A DNA stretch of 64,000 bases from Chloroflexota bacterium (GTDB lineage Bacteria > Chloroflexota > Dehalococcoidia > Lucifugimonadales > Lucifugimonadaceae). The notes under the pieces were generated by a model that did not search any database, had not been told where the DNA came from, and saw only the letters and a list, made by a program, of their open reading frames with translations. The position numbers and the translations under genes are program-made. Shown piece by piece: positions 27,029-37,217 of the stretch. Within the stretch, counting starts at the first letter, position 1. Each line of letters starts with the position of its first letter. The stretch lies in the NCBI GenBank assembly GCA_018650845.1, contig JABIFF010000012.1, forward strand, positions 233,455-297,454, read 5' to 3'.

Positions 27029-27180
27029 AAAACCTTCTTCACACGTTCGAGAATTAGATACGTTCGCAAATTTACGTTGGAAGAGTAAAAAGAAATTGCG
27101 CAACAGTGCTGTTTGGAGTTACGCTAAGCGCGAAATGATTTTTCTCCACGCGCCGCTAACCGACTGCTTCTGTTGCTGTA
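27029..27180. other. no gene recognised
   Basis: Between the structured element and the hairpin pair at 27181. AT-rich left part; no convincing promoter or frame. It could contain the start of a short plus-strand RNA ending at 27270, or the minus-strand promoter of the element. Confidence 0.35.
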
Positions 27181-27270
27181 CAACCTCCAAGGGGTTGGCA
27201 CTCTAAGGCCGCGCACGAGCACGCACCGGAACGCCACCCCTCGCCTATCGAAAGCGGGGGGTTTTTATTT
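27181..27270 (+). terminator. strong plus-strand terminator, possible end of a short RNA
   Basis: ACCCCTCGC (27236-27244) pairs with GCGGGGGGT (27254-27262) over 9 bp and is followed by TTTTTATTT. A small CAACC/GGTTG hairpin (27181-27197) lies upstream. No gene ends just before it on the plus strand, so it may terminate an unrecognised small RNA or insulate the DUF4395 gene that starts at 27302. Confidence 0.7.
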
Positions 27271-27301
27271 GGCGATTATTAGTTCAACTAAGCACTTATT
27301 A

Positions 27302-27856
27302 ATGACATCAGTTACTCGAAGCGAATCTGGCTTTTTCAGCTTCCCTCACCCGTTTAACGAAAACGCTGCACGCGCCGTTTCTGGCGGTGTGGTGATAATG
27401 GCTGTCGCAGCGATTATTTTCGATCAGCCATGGATAACGCTTCTGCTGTCTTACGGTTACATCGCCAGAGTCTCTACCGGGCCACGATTGAGCCCGTTGG
27501 CGATATTCGTGAACAAAGTGTTTCTTCCTAAACTAGGAATACCTAACAAACCTGTGGCTGGACCACCAAAAAGATTCGCAGCAACAATTGGCGGTGCGTT
27601 CAGCATCACAGCCGCTATCCTTGCGCTGGGATTTGGCCTAAACGGTGCCGCCTACATAGTTCTTGGCGGATTGATCTTTGCAGCAGGACTCGAAAGTATT
27701 TTTGGATACTGTCTAGGTTGCAAAATATTCGCAATTCTCATGAAGTTCAAAATTATTCCTGAGAGCGTCTGCGAAGATTGCGCTAATTTTGAGCAACGAG
27801 CGAAACGCATGGCAGCTAAAGGGCTGCAGCCAGATGGCAGCACACCTCTCGAGTAA
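27302..27856 (+). CDS. DUF4395 membrane protein, copy 1
   Basis: A 184-residue protein with about four helices: GGVVIMAVAAIIFDQPWITLLLSYG and the region after FAATIGGAFSITAAILALGFG. It has GPRLSPLA and the cytoplasmic Cys motifs GYCLGCKIF and VCEDC near the C-terminus, typical of DUF4395. The start is set at ATG 27302 by alignment with its tandem copy, which begins with the same MTSVT; the open frame upstream to 27173 crosses a terminator. The paired cysteines hint at redox or thiol chemistry (inference). Confidence 0.85.
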   Translation: MTSVTRSESGFFSFPHPFNENAARAVSGGVVIMAVAAIIFDQPWITLLLSYGYIARVSTGPRLSPLAIFVNKVFLPKLGIPNKPVAGPPKRFAATIGGAFSITAAILALGFGLNGAAYIVLGGLIFAAGLESIFGYCLGCKIFAILMKFKIIPESVCEDCANFEQRAKRMAAKGLQPDGSTPLE

Positions 27857-27909
27857 TTGCCCGCTGGTACTACTAATTCATAAAACTTAGTTCTAAAATA
27901 AATCCTTAA

Positions 27910-28464
27910 ATGACATCAGTTACTTCAAGCGAACCAGGCTTCTTCAGTTTTCCGCACCCGATCAACGCTAGCGTTGCCCGAGCGGTTGCGGCTGGAGTTG
28001 TCATCATGGCAATCGCAACAATCGCTCTCGACCAGCCGTGGATAACACTTCTACTTGCCTACGGCTTTATCGCACGTGTCGCAGCCGGACCACGACTTAG
28101 CCCGCTGGCGTATTTGGTGACGAAAGTTATCGTTCCTAAATTCGGCCTTCCTTACCGCCCCGTGGCAGGACCACCCAAGCGATTTGCTGCTTCTATCGGC
28201 ATCGTGTTCAGCGTTACAGCAGCAGTCCTATCGTTGGGCTTTGGTCTAAACGGCGCTGCCTACATTGTTCTCGGTGGCCTAATTTTCGCAGCAGGGCTCG
28301 AAAGTGTCTTTGGATACTGCATGGGTTGTCAGATCTTCGGGTTCCTCATCAACTGGGGCATCATCCCTGAGAGCGTTTGTGAAGACTGCGCAAACTTTGA
28401 GCAACGAGCAAAACGAATGGCAGCACGCGGGCTTCGACCCGATGGATCACCGCTGGTCGACTAA
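27910..28464 (+). CDS. DUF4395 membrane protein, copy 2
   Basis: Tandem paralogue of the preceding gene, 184 residues, nearly identical in layout: MTSVTSSEPGFFSFPHP, TM segments, GPPKRFAAS, LGGLIFAAGLESVFGYCMGC and IPESVCEDCANFEQRAKRMA. Divergence is mostly conservative, as in an older duplication still under selection. A gap of 53 nt separates them; no Shine-Dalgarno at either start. A strong terminator follows at 28493. Confidence 0.87.
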   Translation: MTSVTSSEPGFFSFPHPINASVARAVAAGVVIMAIATIALDQPWITLLLAYGFIARVAAGPRLSPLAYLVTKVIVPKFGLPYRPVAGPPKRFAASIGIVFSVTAAVLSLGFGLNGAAYIVLGGLIFAAGLESVFGYCMGCQIFGFLINWGIIPESVCEDCANFEQRAKRMAARGLRPDGSPLVD

Positions 28465-28492
28465 TTCCAGCTGACGAGTCGCATATGACAAT

Positions 28493-28525
28493 AAAAAAGC
28501 CTGACCGAATTGGTCAGGCTTTTTT
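28493..28525. terminator. bidirectional terminator after DUF4395 pair
   Basis: AAAAAAGCCTGACC-GAATT-GGTCAGGCTTTTTT, a long stem with A and T tracts on both sides. Serves the plus-strand DUF4395 genes and could also serve the convergent RraA-like gene. Confidence 0.9.
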
Positions 28526-28555
28526 ATTGCTCTGTCAATCAGAGTTAACGCCATC

Positions 28556-28706
28556 TGTCATTGCGAGGAAGAATGACGTGGCAATCAGTAGTGAACCAAC
28601 AGCGATTTCGCTTACCGCCATTCAACGAGGGTTGCTCGTAAGTTGATAAACACCTATTTGGTCACTAATTGCCACGTCGCCTCAGAGCAGGCTTCTCGCA
28701 ATGACA
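28556..28706. repeat. MITE-like inverted repeat element
   Basis: 151 nt with ends TGTCATTGCGAG (28556-28567) and CTCGCAATGACA (28695-28706) and inner GACGTGGCAAT (28575-28585) facing ATTGCCACGTC (28668-28678). The sequence type (CATTGCGAG with CGTGGCAAT) is known as a dispersed palindromic repeat in diverse bacteria. Non-coding; lies at a convergent gene junction. Confidence 0.75.
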
Positions 28707-28740
28707 AATCCTAACCTCGCAGAAAACGTGGCTATGCCAC

Positions 28741-29460
28741 TTAGGCTTCGCCGCGGGATTTGTACTCTTCGAACAGCTTCCAAGTTTCATCGTTGAACGG
28801 GTAGTACTTACCGGGCGACTGAGGGTTCTTTCGAAGTTCCTTTTTAATCACCACTTCCACTTCTTCTCGTTCAGCAGCGATTTCAAGAACACGCTCTGCC
28901 ATCGCTGCAGGAACGACAACAACGCCATCATCGTCGCCAATGATCGCATCGCCGGGTCGCACAACAACACCACCACATTCGATCACATCGTTCACGCCCC
29001 AAGGCTGCATCACTGCAGGCCCCTGCTTGGCAGTAGACGAATGAGCGAACACAGGGAAGCCGTAATCCTTCAGTTCAGCCGTGTCTCGAACAGAACCGTC
29101 GGTAACCAAGCCACCGACCTTGAGCTGAGCAAGACGATAGAACTTGATATCGCCACCAACTGATTCCCATGGGCCTACCGACGAAGCAACAAGCACTTCG
29201 TTGGGTCCACAGAGTTCGAATGCTACATACTCTGGCGAGTCAGCAGCCTTTGGCTTGTCCTTGAGTATGTCGGGACGATGTGGGACGAATCGAAGCGTCA
29301 CTGCCCTGCCGACCATTTTCTGGCCAGGAAAGATCGTGCGTGCTCCGTGGATCATCGCCTGTGGCCAGCCGTCCACCCAAAGTCCATCGATAAGTGTCTG
29401 AGTTGGCAGCTCGCCTAATTTAGCGAGCATCTCATCTGAAATTGCGGGTTCGGTTGTCAC
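28741..29460 (-). CDS. RraA-like protein (HMG/CHA aldolase family)
   Basis: Family members cleave 4-hydroxy-4-methyl-2-oxoglutarate or related 4-carboxy-4-hydroxy acids with a divalent metal, or inhibit RNase E. The 239 residues have the family Arg-Asp in VTDGSVRDTAELKDYGFPVF, and RPGDAIIGDDDGVVVVP. The aldolase reading fits better than RNase E inhibition, given the C-terminal extension and the catabolic-type neighbour. ATG 29460. It follows a ketopantoate reductase-like gene by about 50 nt on the same strand, so both may serve one pathway. Confidence 0.85.
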   Translation of the reverse strand: MTTEPAISDEMLAKLGELPTQTLIDGLWVDGWPQAMIHGARTIFPGQKMVGRAVTLRFVPHRPDILKDKPKAADSPEYVAFELCGPNEVLVASSVGPWESVGGDIKFYRLAQLKVGGLVTDGSVRDTAELKDYGFPVFAHSSTAKQGPAVMQPWGVNDVIECGGVVVRPGDAIIGDDDGVVVVPAAMAERVLEIAAEREEVEVVIKKELRKNPQSPGKYYPFNDETWKLFEEYKSRGEA

Positions 29461-29510
29461 CGGATTTCTCCAATTCGTTTCAGTAAGTAGTAACGGTTCA
29501 AATAAGTTGG

Positions 29511-30425
29511 TTACGAGCCCTGCTTGAATTTATCGAGCACGGTAACCAGTGCAGCACTTGCAGGAACAGGAACACCGGCATCTCGACCGATTCGTACCAC
29601 TGCCCCAAGGATGTCATCGAGTTCAAGCGGCTTGCCGTTGTCGAGATCGTACTGCAGCGATGCCTGAGTCTCTTCAGCTTCACCGATAGCGTCTTCCATC
29701 TTCGCCTCGACACAACGTGGAGGGAAGTTCACGCCTTGCGACTGCCCAACAGCAACGATTTCTTCCATTACTGTTCGAACCGTGTGTTCGCCGTGTGGGC
29801 TGCCTAGCACTTCAACAAATGATGCTCGAGAAGCTGCCATTACTGAACCAATCGAACCTACGCTGACCATCTTGGTCCAGAGTGTGTCGACGATGTTGGT
29901 GGAGACTGCGACCTGCATGCCTTCTCGTGAGAAAAGCTTCTTGATGGCTTCGGTTCGTTCGGTTTGCGAACCGTCGTCTTCACCAAACTCGATCATCGCG
30001 GTCGATCCACTCTGGTGGATGTGGCCGGGTCCCGCAATTCCGGTTTCGATATATGTTGCACCCTGAAGAACGTGCTTACCGCCGAACTCTTCGCCAAGAA
30101 TTTGACCTGCTGTGGCACCGTTCTGAATAGTCAGAATATTGGTGTTCTCGCCGATCATGCCCTTCATCGTTGGGAATGATTCTGCGTTCGAATACAGCTT
30201 GATGCAGTGAAGGATTAAATCAACTTCGCCAACTGTAGAGGGATCGTCTGTCACATCAACCTTCACGTTGAAGCTACCCCAGTGACTATCGACTTGTAGA
30301 CCGTTCTTGGCAATTGCGTCGCCATGAGCTCCACGGGCGATCAGTACAACGTCCTCACCCTGATTAGCGAGCAAGCCGCCGAAATATCCGCCAACAGCTC
30401 CAGCACCCATAACCGCTATACGCAT
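29511..30425 (-). CDS. ketopantoate reductase family protein (PanE/ApbA-like)
   Basis: NADPH-dependent reductase of a 2-keto acid. The 304 residues carry IAVMGAGAVGGYFGG, ILTIQNGAT, a central VDTLWTKMVSVGSIG with the conserved Lys, and a C-terminal helical domain. I use ATG 30425, 8 nt after AGG; a TTG two codons upstream is possible. It could be true pantothenate-pathway PanE, but pairing with the RraA-like gene leaves another keto-acid substrate open. Confidence 0.85.
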   Translation of the reverse strand: MRIAVMGAGAVGGYFGGLLANQGEDVVLIARGAHGDAIAKNGLQVDSHWGSFNVKVDVTDDPSTVGEVDLILHCIKLYSNAESFPTMKGMIGENTNILTIQNGATAGQILGEEFGGKHVLQGATYIETGIAGPGHIHQSGSTAMIEFGEDDGSQTERTEAIKKLFSREGMQVAVSTNIVDTLWTKMVSVGSIGSVMAASRASFVEVLGSPHGEHTVRTVMEEIVAVGQSQGVNFPPRCVEAKMEDAIGEAEETQASLQYDLDNGKPLELDDILGAVVRIGRDAGVPVPASAALVTVLDKFKQGS

Positions 30426-30642
30426 TGCCAATACCTAATCCGTTTCTCATTCAAGAAACACTCGTTTGATTTTCGCCGACAACACTATCGGAATGTTCGC
30501 CCCAATGGTTCGTGAGGTTCGCTCTCAGGCCCCGGCTTACTCCGCATTTATGTAATCGAAACCCAATGGCAACATGATTGTTAAAAGAAACAAAGAATCC
30601 GCTGGTAAAATTCATGGTCGATTCATTAAAGGAAACACAAAC

Positions 30643-31371
30643 TTGTCAGAAACTACTCTCGTCCGATCTGGAAACCGCTCAAATTCAACGCAGCGACCGA
30701 TCAAAATCACACCCGGTAACGTTCCCGACGCTGAAGGTTCAGCACTAATCGAAACCGGCAACACAATTGTTATGTGTGCAGCGACAGTAGAAACCCGAGT
30801 TCCGCCATGGATGCGTGGCAAAGGCACCGGCTGGGTAACCGCCGAATACTCGATGCTTCCACGTTCGACACGCGAACGGGTTCGCCGAGAACGAAGCAAG
30901 GTTGGCGGCCGAACGCAGGAAATCCAACGACTAATCGGTCGAGCACTTCGATCAGTTACCGATCTTTCAGCACTCGGTGAAATTTCGATTCTGCTCGACT
31001 GCGACGTAATTCGCGCCGACGGTGGAACACGCACAGCATCGATTACTGGCGCTTACGTTGCGCTACATCAGGCGCTAACGGGACTTGTTGAAGCCGGCAC
31101 TATCGATTCGATTCCTTTGAAGGATTCGATCGCAGCAATCAGCGTTGGCATGGTCGACGGAGCAGCAGTTCTCGATCTCGACTACAACGAAGATTCTTCA
31201 GCCGACGTCGATATGAACGTTGTGATGACTGGAGCGGGCGAATTCGTAGAGCTTCAAGGCACTGGCGAAGAAGCCACATTCACTCGGGCGCAGCTCGACG
31301 AAATGCTAGGACTCGCCGAAACCGGAATTGAAAACCTTCTAGCTGCCCAACGCACTGCGCTTGCAAAATAG
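30643..31371 (+). CDS. rph: ribonuclease PH
   Basis: Phosphate-dependent 3' trimming of tRNA. From TTG 30643 (AAAGGA 9 nt upstream) it has 242 residues, the usual length; the open frame to 30574 adds 23 non-family residues. Motifs: [58 protein letters not shown] block and the catalytic region [18 protein letters not shown]. It leads rph-eno-gap on the plus strand. Confidence 0.95.
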   Translation: MSETTLVRSGNRSNSTQRPIKITPGNVPDAEGSALIETGNTIVMCAATVETRVPPWMRGKGTGWVTAEYSMLPRSTRERVRRERSKVGGRTQEIQRLIGRALRSVTDLSALGEISILLDCDVIRADGGTRTASITGAYVALHQALTGLVEAGTIDSIPLKDSIAAISVGMVDGAAVLDLDYNEDSSADVDMNVVMTGAGEFVELQGTGEEATFTRAQLDEMLGLAETGIENLLAAQRTALAK

Positions 31372-31456
31372 CTTTAGCCGCTGGATTAGAAATATTTGAA
31401 ACCCGCTGATCGGATGATCAGCAAGACCAGACCGAAATAGAGAAATAAGAAAACAC

Positions 31457-32749
31457 ATGGCGAAAATCACATCGGTGATCGGACACGAAATCCTCGATTC
31501 ACGAGGCAACCCAACTGTTGGGGCGACTGTTGTGCTCGACGATGGCACGACTGCTTCGGCGGCTGTTCCTTCAGGAGCAAGCACTGGTAGCCGAGAAGCC
31601 GTTGAGCTTCGGGATGCCGACAAGAGCCGATTCGGCGGTAAGGGCGTGCTCAAAGCTGTCAGCGCAGTAAACGGCGAACTCGGCAAGGTCGTGACCGGAC
31701 TACAGGCAACCGATCAACGAGCAATCGATCAAGTGATGATCGATCTCGATGGCACAGCCAACAAAGGCCGTGTGGGCGCAAACGCCATTCTCGCTATTTC
31801 TCTTGCAGCACTTCGGGCCGGGGCTGTCAGCTCTAAGAAGGAAGTGTTCCAGCACATCGCAGAACTCGCTGGCAACGATTCGCCAACCGAGCTTCCCGTC
31901 CCTATGTTCAACGTATTGAACGGTGGCGCTCACGCCATGGGTTCAACCGATTTTCAGGAATTTATGGTCGTTCCGGCTGGAATTGGCTCGTTCAAGGAAG
32001 CCATTCGTTGTGGCGCAGAGATGTACCAGTGGCTACAGAAGAAGCTTCACGCCGATGGACACGCAACAACGGTTGGTGACGAAGGTGGATTCGCTCCACA
32101 AGGTCTGACCAACCGACAGGCGCTTGAATACGCAACTGCCGCTATCGAAGGCGCAGGCTACAAGCCCGGCGAAGAAGTGTTCATCGCACTCGACCCTGCA
32201 TCATCCGAATTTTACGTCGATGGCGTTTACGATCTTTCACGAGAGAGCCGAAAGCTTTCCAGTGAAGAAATGGTCGAGGAATACGCCACTCTCGCCAAGG
32301 ACTTCCCGATCTACTCTGTAGAAGACGGATTGGCTGAAGACGACTGGGCAGGCTGGGAAGTTCAAACCGCAAGGACTGGCGACCGCATCCAACTCGTTGG
32401 AGACGATCTGTACGTCACGCAAGCAAAGTACGTTCAGCAAGGAATCGATACCAAAGCTGGTAACGCAGTTCTAGTAAAGCTGAATCAGGTTGGCAGTGTT
32501 TCCGAAACTCTCGATACCGTAGCCCTCGCGCAAAACTCAGACTTCGGAGTTGTGATTAGTCACCGTTCAGGCGAAACTGAAGATACGTCAATCGCAGATC
32601 TTGCAGTCGGAACATCCGCAGGGCAGATCAAAACTGGCGCGCCAGCTCGAAGTGAACGCATCGCAAAGTACAACCGACTTCTCAGAATCGAAGAGCTTCT
32701 TGGAAGTAAGGCACAATACGCAGGCAAACGAGTCCTGCCGAATTCATAG
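31457..32749 (+). CDS. eno: enolase
   Basis: Interconverts 2-phosphoglycerate and phosphoenolpyruvate. 430 residues, standard size: HEILDSRGNPTVGATV at the N-terminus, VGDEGGFAP, the metal residues in YSVEDGLAEDDW and LVGDDLYVTQ, the catalytic Lys in VLVKLNQVGSVSETL, and SHRSGETEDTSIADLAV. Start ATG 31457 after a weak AGAAA. It lies 85 nt after rph. Confidence 0.98.
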   Translation: MAKITSVIGHEILDSRGNPTVGATVVLDDGTTASAAVPSGASTGSREAVELRDADKSRFGGKGVLKAVSAVNGELGKVVTGLQATDQRAIDQVMIDLDGTANKGRVGANAILAISLAALRAGAVSSKKEVFQHIAELAGNDSPTELPVPMFNVLNGGAHAMGSTDFQEFMVVPAGIGSFKEAIRCGAEMYQWLQKKLHADGHATTVGDEGGFAPQGLTNRQALEYATAAIEGAGYKPGEEVFIALDPASSEFYVDGVYDLSRESRKLSSEEMVEEYATLAKDFPIYSVEDGLAEDDWAGWEVQTARTGDRIQLVGDDLYVTQAKYVQQGIDTKAGNAVLVKLNQVGSVSETLDTVALAQNSDFGVVISHRSGETEDTSIADLAVGTSAGQIKTGAPARSERIAKYNRLLRIEELLGSKAQYAGKRVLPNS

Positions 32750-32809
32750 CGGAAAATATTTCATCAAGAGCAAGTAAGTACGAGCAGTAGTAGAGGAACG
32801 GGCAAGAAT

Positions 32810-33829
32810 ATGGCAAAAACTAAAGTTGGAATTAACGGATTCGGCCGAATTGGTAGGCAGGTTTTCCGAACCATTTCAGAACGGCACCCCGACACACTTG
32901 AGGTAGTTGCTATCAACGACCTTGGTGATGCTGCAACCAACGCACACCTGTTCAAGTTCGACTCGACATACGGTCGATACTCAGGAACCGTTGAAGCTGC
33001 TGATGGCGCACTGGTTATTGATGGTCGCAACATTCCCTCGTTCTCAGAACGTGATCCTTCGAAGATCAAATGGGGCGACGTTGGCGCAGAGATCGTGATC
33101 GAATCCACCGGATTCTTCACCGACGCCACGAAAGCTTCAGGTCATCTAGGCGACAGCGTGAAGAAGGTCATCATCTCGGCTCCTGCCAAGAACGAAGACC
33201 TCACAATTGTGCTTGGTGTGAACGACAGCCAGTACGATCCTGCTGCTCACAACGTGGTTTCTAACGCTTCGTGTACGACAAACTGTGTCGCTCCAATGGC
33301 GAAAGTGCTTCAAGACAGTTTTGGCATCGAGAGCGCTCTCATGTCGACGATTCACGCTTACACCAACGACCAGAATATTCTCGACCAGATGCACAGCGAT
33401 CTTCGCCGATCACGTGCTGCAGCCAACAGCATCATCCCAACTACTACGGGTGCTGCAAAAGCTGTAACGATCGTCATTCCAGAACTCACTGGCAAGATCG
33501 ACGGCATGGCTTACCGTGTTCCAGTCATCACAGGCTCGGTTACCGATCTCACTGTGAAGCTCGAGAACAAAGCATCACTTGCTGATGTGAACGAAGCTTA
33601 CCGACAGGCATCGATGAAGGGTTCCCTTCACCACATCCTCGGCTACTCCGACGAGCCGCTGGTATCTGTCGACTACATCGGCAACCCAAACTCCTGCACA
33701 ATCGACTCACTCGCTACTTCAGCGGTTGGCGATGGATTCGTGAAGGTAGTCGGTTGGTACGACAACGAATGGGGCTACTCATCACGAACTGCAGACCTCG
33801 CCAACTTCATGGTTGAAAAGGGACTCTAG
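32810..33829 (+). CDS. gap: glyceraldehyde-3-phosphate dehydrogenase
   Basis: 339 residues of the class I type: [14 protein letters not shown], catalytic Cys in [17 protein letters not shown], the downstream Ser/Thr loop with [20 protein letters not shown], and [22 protein letters not shown] precedes the ATG. It is 60 nt after eno and ends before a clear terminator, so eno-gap probably form one transcript. Confidence 0.98.
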   Translation: MAKTKVGINGFGRIGRQVFRTISERHPDTLEVVAINDLGDAATNAHLFKFDSTYGRYSGTVEAADGALVIDGRNIPSFSERDPSKIKWGDVGAEIVIESTGFFTDATKASGHLGDSVKKVIISAPAKNEDLTIVLGVNDSQYDPAAHNVVSNASCTTNCVAPMAKVLQDSFGIESALMSTIHAYTNDQNILDQMHSDLRRSRAAANSIIPTTTGAAKAVTIVIPELTGKIDGMAYRVPVITGSVTDLTVKLENKASLADVNEAYRQASMKGSLHHILGYSDEPLVSVDYIGNPNSCTIDSLATSAVGDGFVKVVGWYDNEWGYSSRTADLANFMVEKGL

Positions 33830-33873
33830 TTTCCAGAGTTCGCCAGTTCGTTCAGGCTCAGACCAAAATTTCT

Positions 33874-33907
33874 AAGACCCGTGGCTCATGCTGCGGGTCT
33901 TTTTTGT
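33874..33907 (+). terminator. Rho-independent terminator after gap
   Basis: AAGACCCG (33874-33881) pairs with CGGGTCTT (33894-33901), followed by a T-run TTTTTTG. Confidence 0.9.
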
Positions 33908-34035
33908 TATCGGAATTTGGTGCAATCGCACTAAAAACTATTCGGGGAGTTGTAAGATGCCGCTGAAGGGCATCTGCGACAATTCGCACTCATAGCCCGA
34001 TTACGAAGAACTAGCGTTAGTTCGGAGATATTCTG

Positions 34036-37029
34036 GTGCCACCCGAGCCGGAAAACTTCGCAAGTGGCGTGTCGACGCCTGTTGGCGATTCCGATACGCC
34101 CGATAGCAAGCACATAGTTGGACGCACAACCGAAGTCGAATCAATCGAATCGGTGCTGGATGCCGCTGCGCAAAAAAACGGCCGAAGTATCGCCTTCACC
34201 GGTGTAGCTGGCATCGGCAAAACGTTCCTAGTTTCACTCTTGAAAATGCAAGCTATTGCGCGCCAAGCTCAGGTAATCAATTTCACCTGTACGAATCTTG
34301 CGCATACCACCCCGTTGTGGCCTTGGCGGGAGCTGTTTAGCCAGGTTTCAGATTCGACAGGATTGTCTCTCGATTTGGAAACTGAGTCACCAAGCACTTC
34401 GGACTCTGGTTCACCGGAATCGCCAGATACACCAAGTACACCAGATGCAAACGAATCGAGTGAACTAAGCGAATCTCGAAAATTCCAGCTTTTCACCGAT
34501 GTAATAACCAAACTGCGTGCACTTTCCGATGACGGCACACTGGTGGTCATAATCGATGATCTGCAATGGGCCGATTCGATATCACAGCAGCTCTTCGCTT
34601 TCGTCGCAAGCCAAATTGAGCACGATCCGATCATACTGGTCGCAGGTGTAAGAACTTCAGATTCGAACGCCAGTCCTGTTACCGATGCTGTTCTATCTGA
34701 ACTAGGCCGACTAGCAAATTATTCTCGAATCGAACCGCTTCCACTGACACCTGTCGAAGCTCATCAGTTAGTCGAATCGAGAGTAGGTCATTCGGTCACC
34801 CGTGAAGTGGTCGCCCAGATCACCGATCGTTCAAACGGAATCCCGCTGTTCATTAGAGAGATGTCGCAACTCGTCGATCATCGTGGCCAGTTTCTCTCGG
34901 CAGAAATCCCTGAAGTTATTTCGGAAATTCTCGGTTCAAAGTTCAATCAGCTATCGCCTGAAGCTCGATCGATTCTGTCCGCAGCCGCTATTTTGGGCGG
35001 GTCGTTTGATGTGCAAGACATAAACATGGTTCTCAGCAATACGAAGATGCTTGGTGGCAAGCAGCTGGCAACTGATCAATACGTCGCAGGAATTGACGAA
35101 GCCGCGAACGCGGGAATCGTTAGGCAAGAATCTTCCGGAATAATCCAGTTCGCTCACCCTCTCTACGCCGATGTGGCGCTCGATGTTGTTCCAGCTGGCG
35201 AAAGGGTGTTGATGCACAAGCAGGCAGGGTTCCTGCTTGAGCAAAAACATGGAGAATATTCTGCCGCTTTTGCTTCGGAACTAGCCTGGCATTACGGTCA
35301 CGCAACAACGATCATTGGCACCGAAAAGGTAGTGGCATATTCGATCATCGCAGGCCAAAGTGCTATTCGTTCGTTTGCATGGGCAGAGGCGCTAGAACAC
35401 TTCGAAAACATACGAAGAATTCTCGGCGATAACTCTCAACGAATCGAGTTGGCTCACGCATGGCTTGGAATTGGCCGTGCGAGGCACGCTGCGTACCAGA
35501 GCAAATGGGGCAATTCACTCAGTGCAGCTGAAATTGAAGAAGGCCTAACTTCAGCTTTCGATCTATTCCTTCAACATGGCGAAATCGATCTCGCTATCGA
35601 TGCCGCAAGCCAGGGAATTGTTGGGCATGCCGGATGGGCTCCACATTCAGTATTGACGGAACGAGCACTTGAATTCGCTGACGATGATTCCGCCAGAACG
35701 GCAAAGCTTCTTACGCGATATGCCGATGTAATTTTCAGCGACCCGATCCGTTTCGAAGAGTGTTGGGAGATCTTTGACCGAGCGTTCAACATGGCCGCCA
35801 ATCACGGCGATCTAAAATTACAACTGAATATTCTCAGAATTCAGGCTCAGTTCAAAAGATATGAAAACCGCCATGAAGACGTGCTCAAACTACGTGACCG
35901 GGCACTCCCACTGATTGCGGCACTGCCGCATAGCACCGACTCAGCTCTGGTCCACATCAATGCGGGCATCGCAGAAGCTGCGTTGGGCGATATTACTGCC
36001 GGCGAACGAAGTAGCAATATTGGCCATCAGATCTCGACGCTGATGAATATTGAATTGGACCTCTACCACACCAACGGGATTCATCTTGAACTCGCTCGTG
36101 GACGCTTTGCCAACGCGGTGAATCATGCGAGTGAGGCTCAGAGACTTACCGAGGACGTGCTTGCCGTCAAGTTCATCGAACTCGTGGCTGAGTCTTACAC
36201 CGGCGACATACAGTCGGTATTGTCGACCTGTCGTGAGACCATGCGAAATGCAGAGGCTCTTCCGTACAAGTTAACCATCCAAGCGCTGTATGGAAATCTT
36301 GCAGCTTGGATCGCACAACTTGTCGGCGATTCCGAGATGCTTAGTGAACTGAATAAAATCTCGGATGCGCTATCGCAAGTGCCAGCCACCGACCCAACGA
36401 CGGCGACACTCATGAAGCAACTCAAAATAAAGTTGGCTGCTGCTTCGGACGATCCAGTAATTGCACGAACGCAATACGACCAAATGCAACACTTCGCCGG
36501 TACATTCGATATGGATAACGGTGGCTTTCCCGTGGATATCACAAGGGGTGACCTGCTGCGTGTTCTCGGTGAGGAAGAACAAGCAATGAAAGCGTATGCG
36601 GATGCTTTTACGCTGACCAAAGATTCAGGAAACATCATCGGTGATTGTGAAGCGGCACATGCCTACGCGAAAGCACTGATCGCTCGAGACAATCGAGTCG
36701 ATACAGCCGCAGCTGTCGATGTCCTCCACCACGGCATAGGTGTAGCCAAATCGAGTGGGCTGAAATTCCTGCTCGTGACTATGACAGGAATGTTCGAAAA
36801 GGTCTCTTCAGGGAAGAAAATATACCCTGCCGGGCTCACCGAACGTGAGGTCGACGTTGTCCGTCTGATCGTCGCAGGTAAGAGCAATCCTAAAATTGCT
36901 GAAGAACTATTCATCAGCCTCAACACTGTACTTCGCCATGTAAGCAACATCTTCGGCAAGCTCGAGGTTTCGAATCGCACCGAAGCCGGCATCAAGGCAG
37001 TAGACCTAGGCGTGGCCGAAAAAGCCTAA
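34036..37029 (+). CDS. large ATP-dependent LuxR-family regulator (MalT/LAL-like)
   Basis: 997 residues from GTG 34036. An N-terminal AAA/STAND ATPase has Walker A GVAGIGKTFLV (about 56-66) and Walker B LVVIIDDLQWAD (about 173-184), with an acidic low-complexity insertion (SPSTSDSGSPESPDTPS) between them. A long TPR-like helical middle follows. The last 65 residues are a LuxR helix-turn-helix: LTEREVDVVRLIVAGKSNPK and NTVLRHVSNIFGKLEV. Signal and targets unknown; the adjacent lipoprotein gene at 37218 is a possible target. Confidence 0.9.
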   Translation: MPPEPENFASGVSTPVGDSDTPDSKHIVGRTTEVESIESVLDAAAQKNGRSIAFTGVAGIGKTFLVSLLKMQAIARQAQVINFTCTNLAHTTPLWPWRELFSQVSDSTGLSLDLETESPSTSDSGSPESPDTPSTPDANESSELSESRKFQLFTDVITKLRALSDDGTLVVIIDDLQWADSISQQLFAFVASQIEHDPIILVAGVRTSDSNASPVTDAVLSELGRLANYSRIEPLPLTPVEAHQLVESRVGHSVTREVVAQITDRSNGIPLFIREMSQLVDHRGQFLSAEIPEVISEILGSKFNQLSPEARSILSAAAILGGSFDVQDINMVLSNTKMLGGKQLATDQYVAGIDEAANAGIVRQESSGIIQFAHPLYADVALDVVPAGERVLMHKQAGFLLEQKHGEYSAAFASELAWHYGHATTIIGTEKVVAYSIIAGQSAIRSFAWAEALEHFENIRRILGDNSQRIELAHAWLGIGRARHAAYQSKWGNSLSAAEIEEGLTSAFDLFLQHGEIDLAIDAASQGIVGHAGWAPHSVLTERALEFADDDSARTAKLLTRYADVIFSDPIRFEECWEIFDRAFNMAANHGDLKLQLNILRIQAQFKRYENRHEDVLKLRDRALPLIAALPHSTDSALVHINAGIAEAALGDITAGERSSNIGHQISTLMNIELDLYHTNGIHLELARGRFANAVNHASEAQRLTEDVLAVKFIELVAESYTGDIQSVLSTCRETMRNAEALPYKLTIQALYGNLAAWIAQLVGDSEMLSELNKISDALSQVPATDPTTATLMKQLKIKLAAASDDPVIARTQYDQMQHFAGTFDMDNGGFPVDITRGDLLRVLGEEEQAMKAYADAFTLTKDSGNIIGDCEAAHAYAKALIARDNRVDTAAAVDVLHHGIGVAKSSGLKFLLVTMTGMFEKVSSGKKIYPAGLTEREVDVVRLIVAGKSNPKIAEELFISLNTVLRHVSNIFGKLEVSNRTEAGIKAVDLGVAEKA

Positions 37030-37217
37030 TTCGAACTGCTTGAGTTCGATAATCACTCGATACTGTTAGTCCACGAATCGCCCCCATCAGACAGATATCA
37101 CAGTGTGCGGTGATGTACTGACTACTCCTGAAATCCATTCTTCATTCCGAAGCAGCAACCCGGCTGCTCGTATTCGATCCCGAAACTATAGGGATTTGGC
37201 AAATGAGGATTTGAACA

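Noticed and set aside
26854..27069. 71-residue minus-strand protein inside the structured element
   Set aside because: The frame partly matches copy 1 (HSSYKG, RRK), but that copy has no start codon, so RNA conservation is the simpler reading; kept only as a note.
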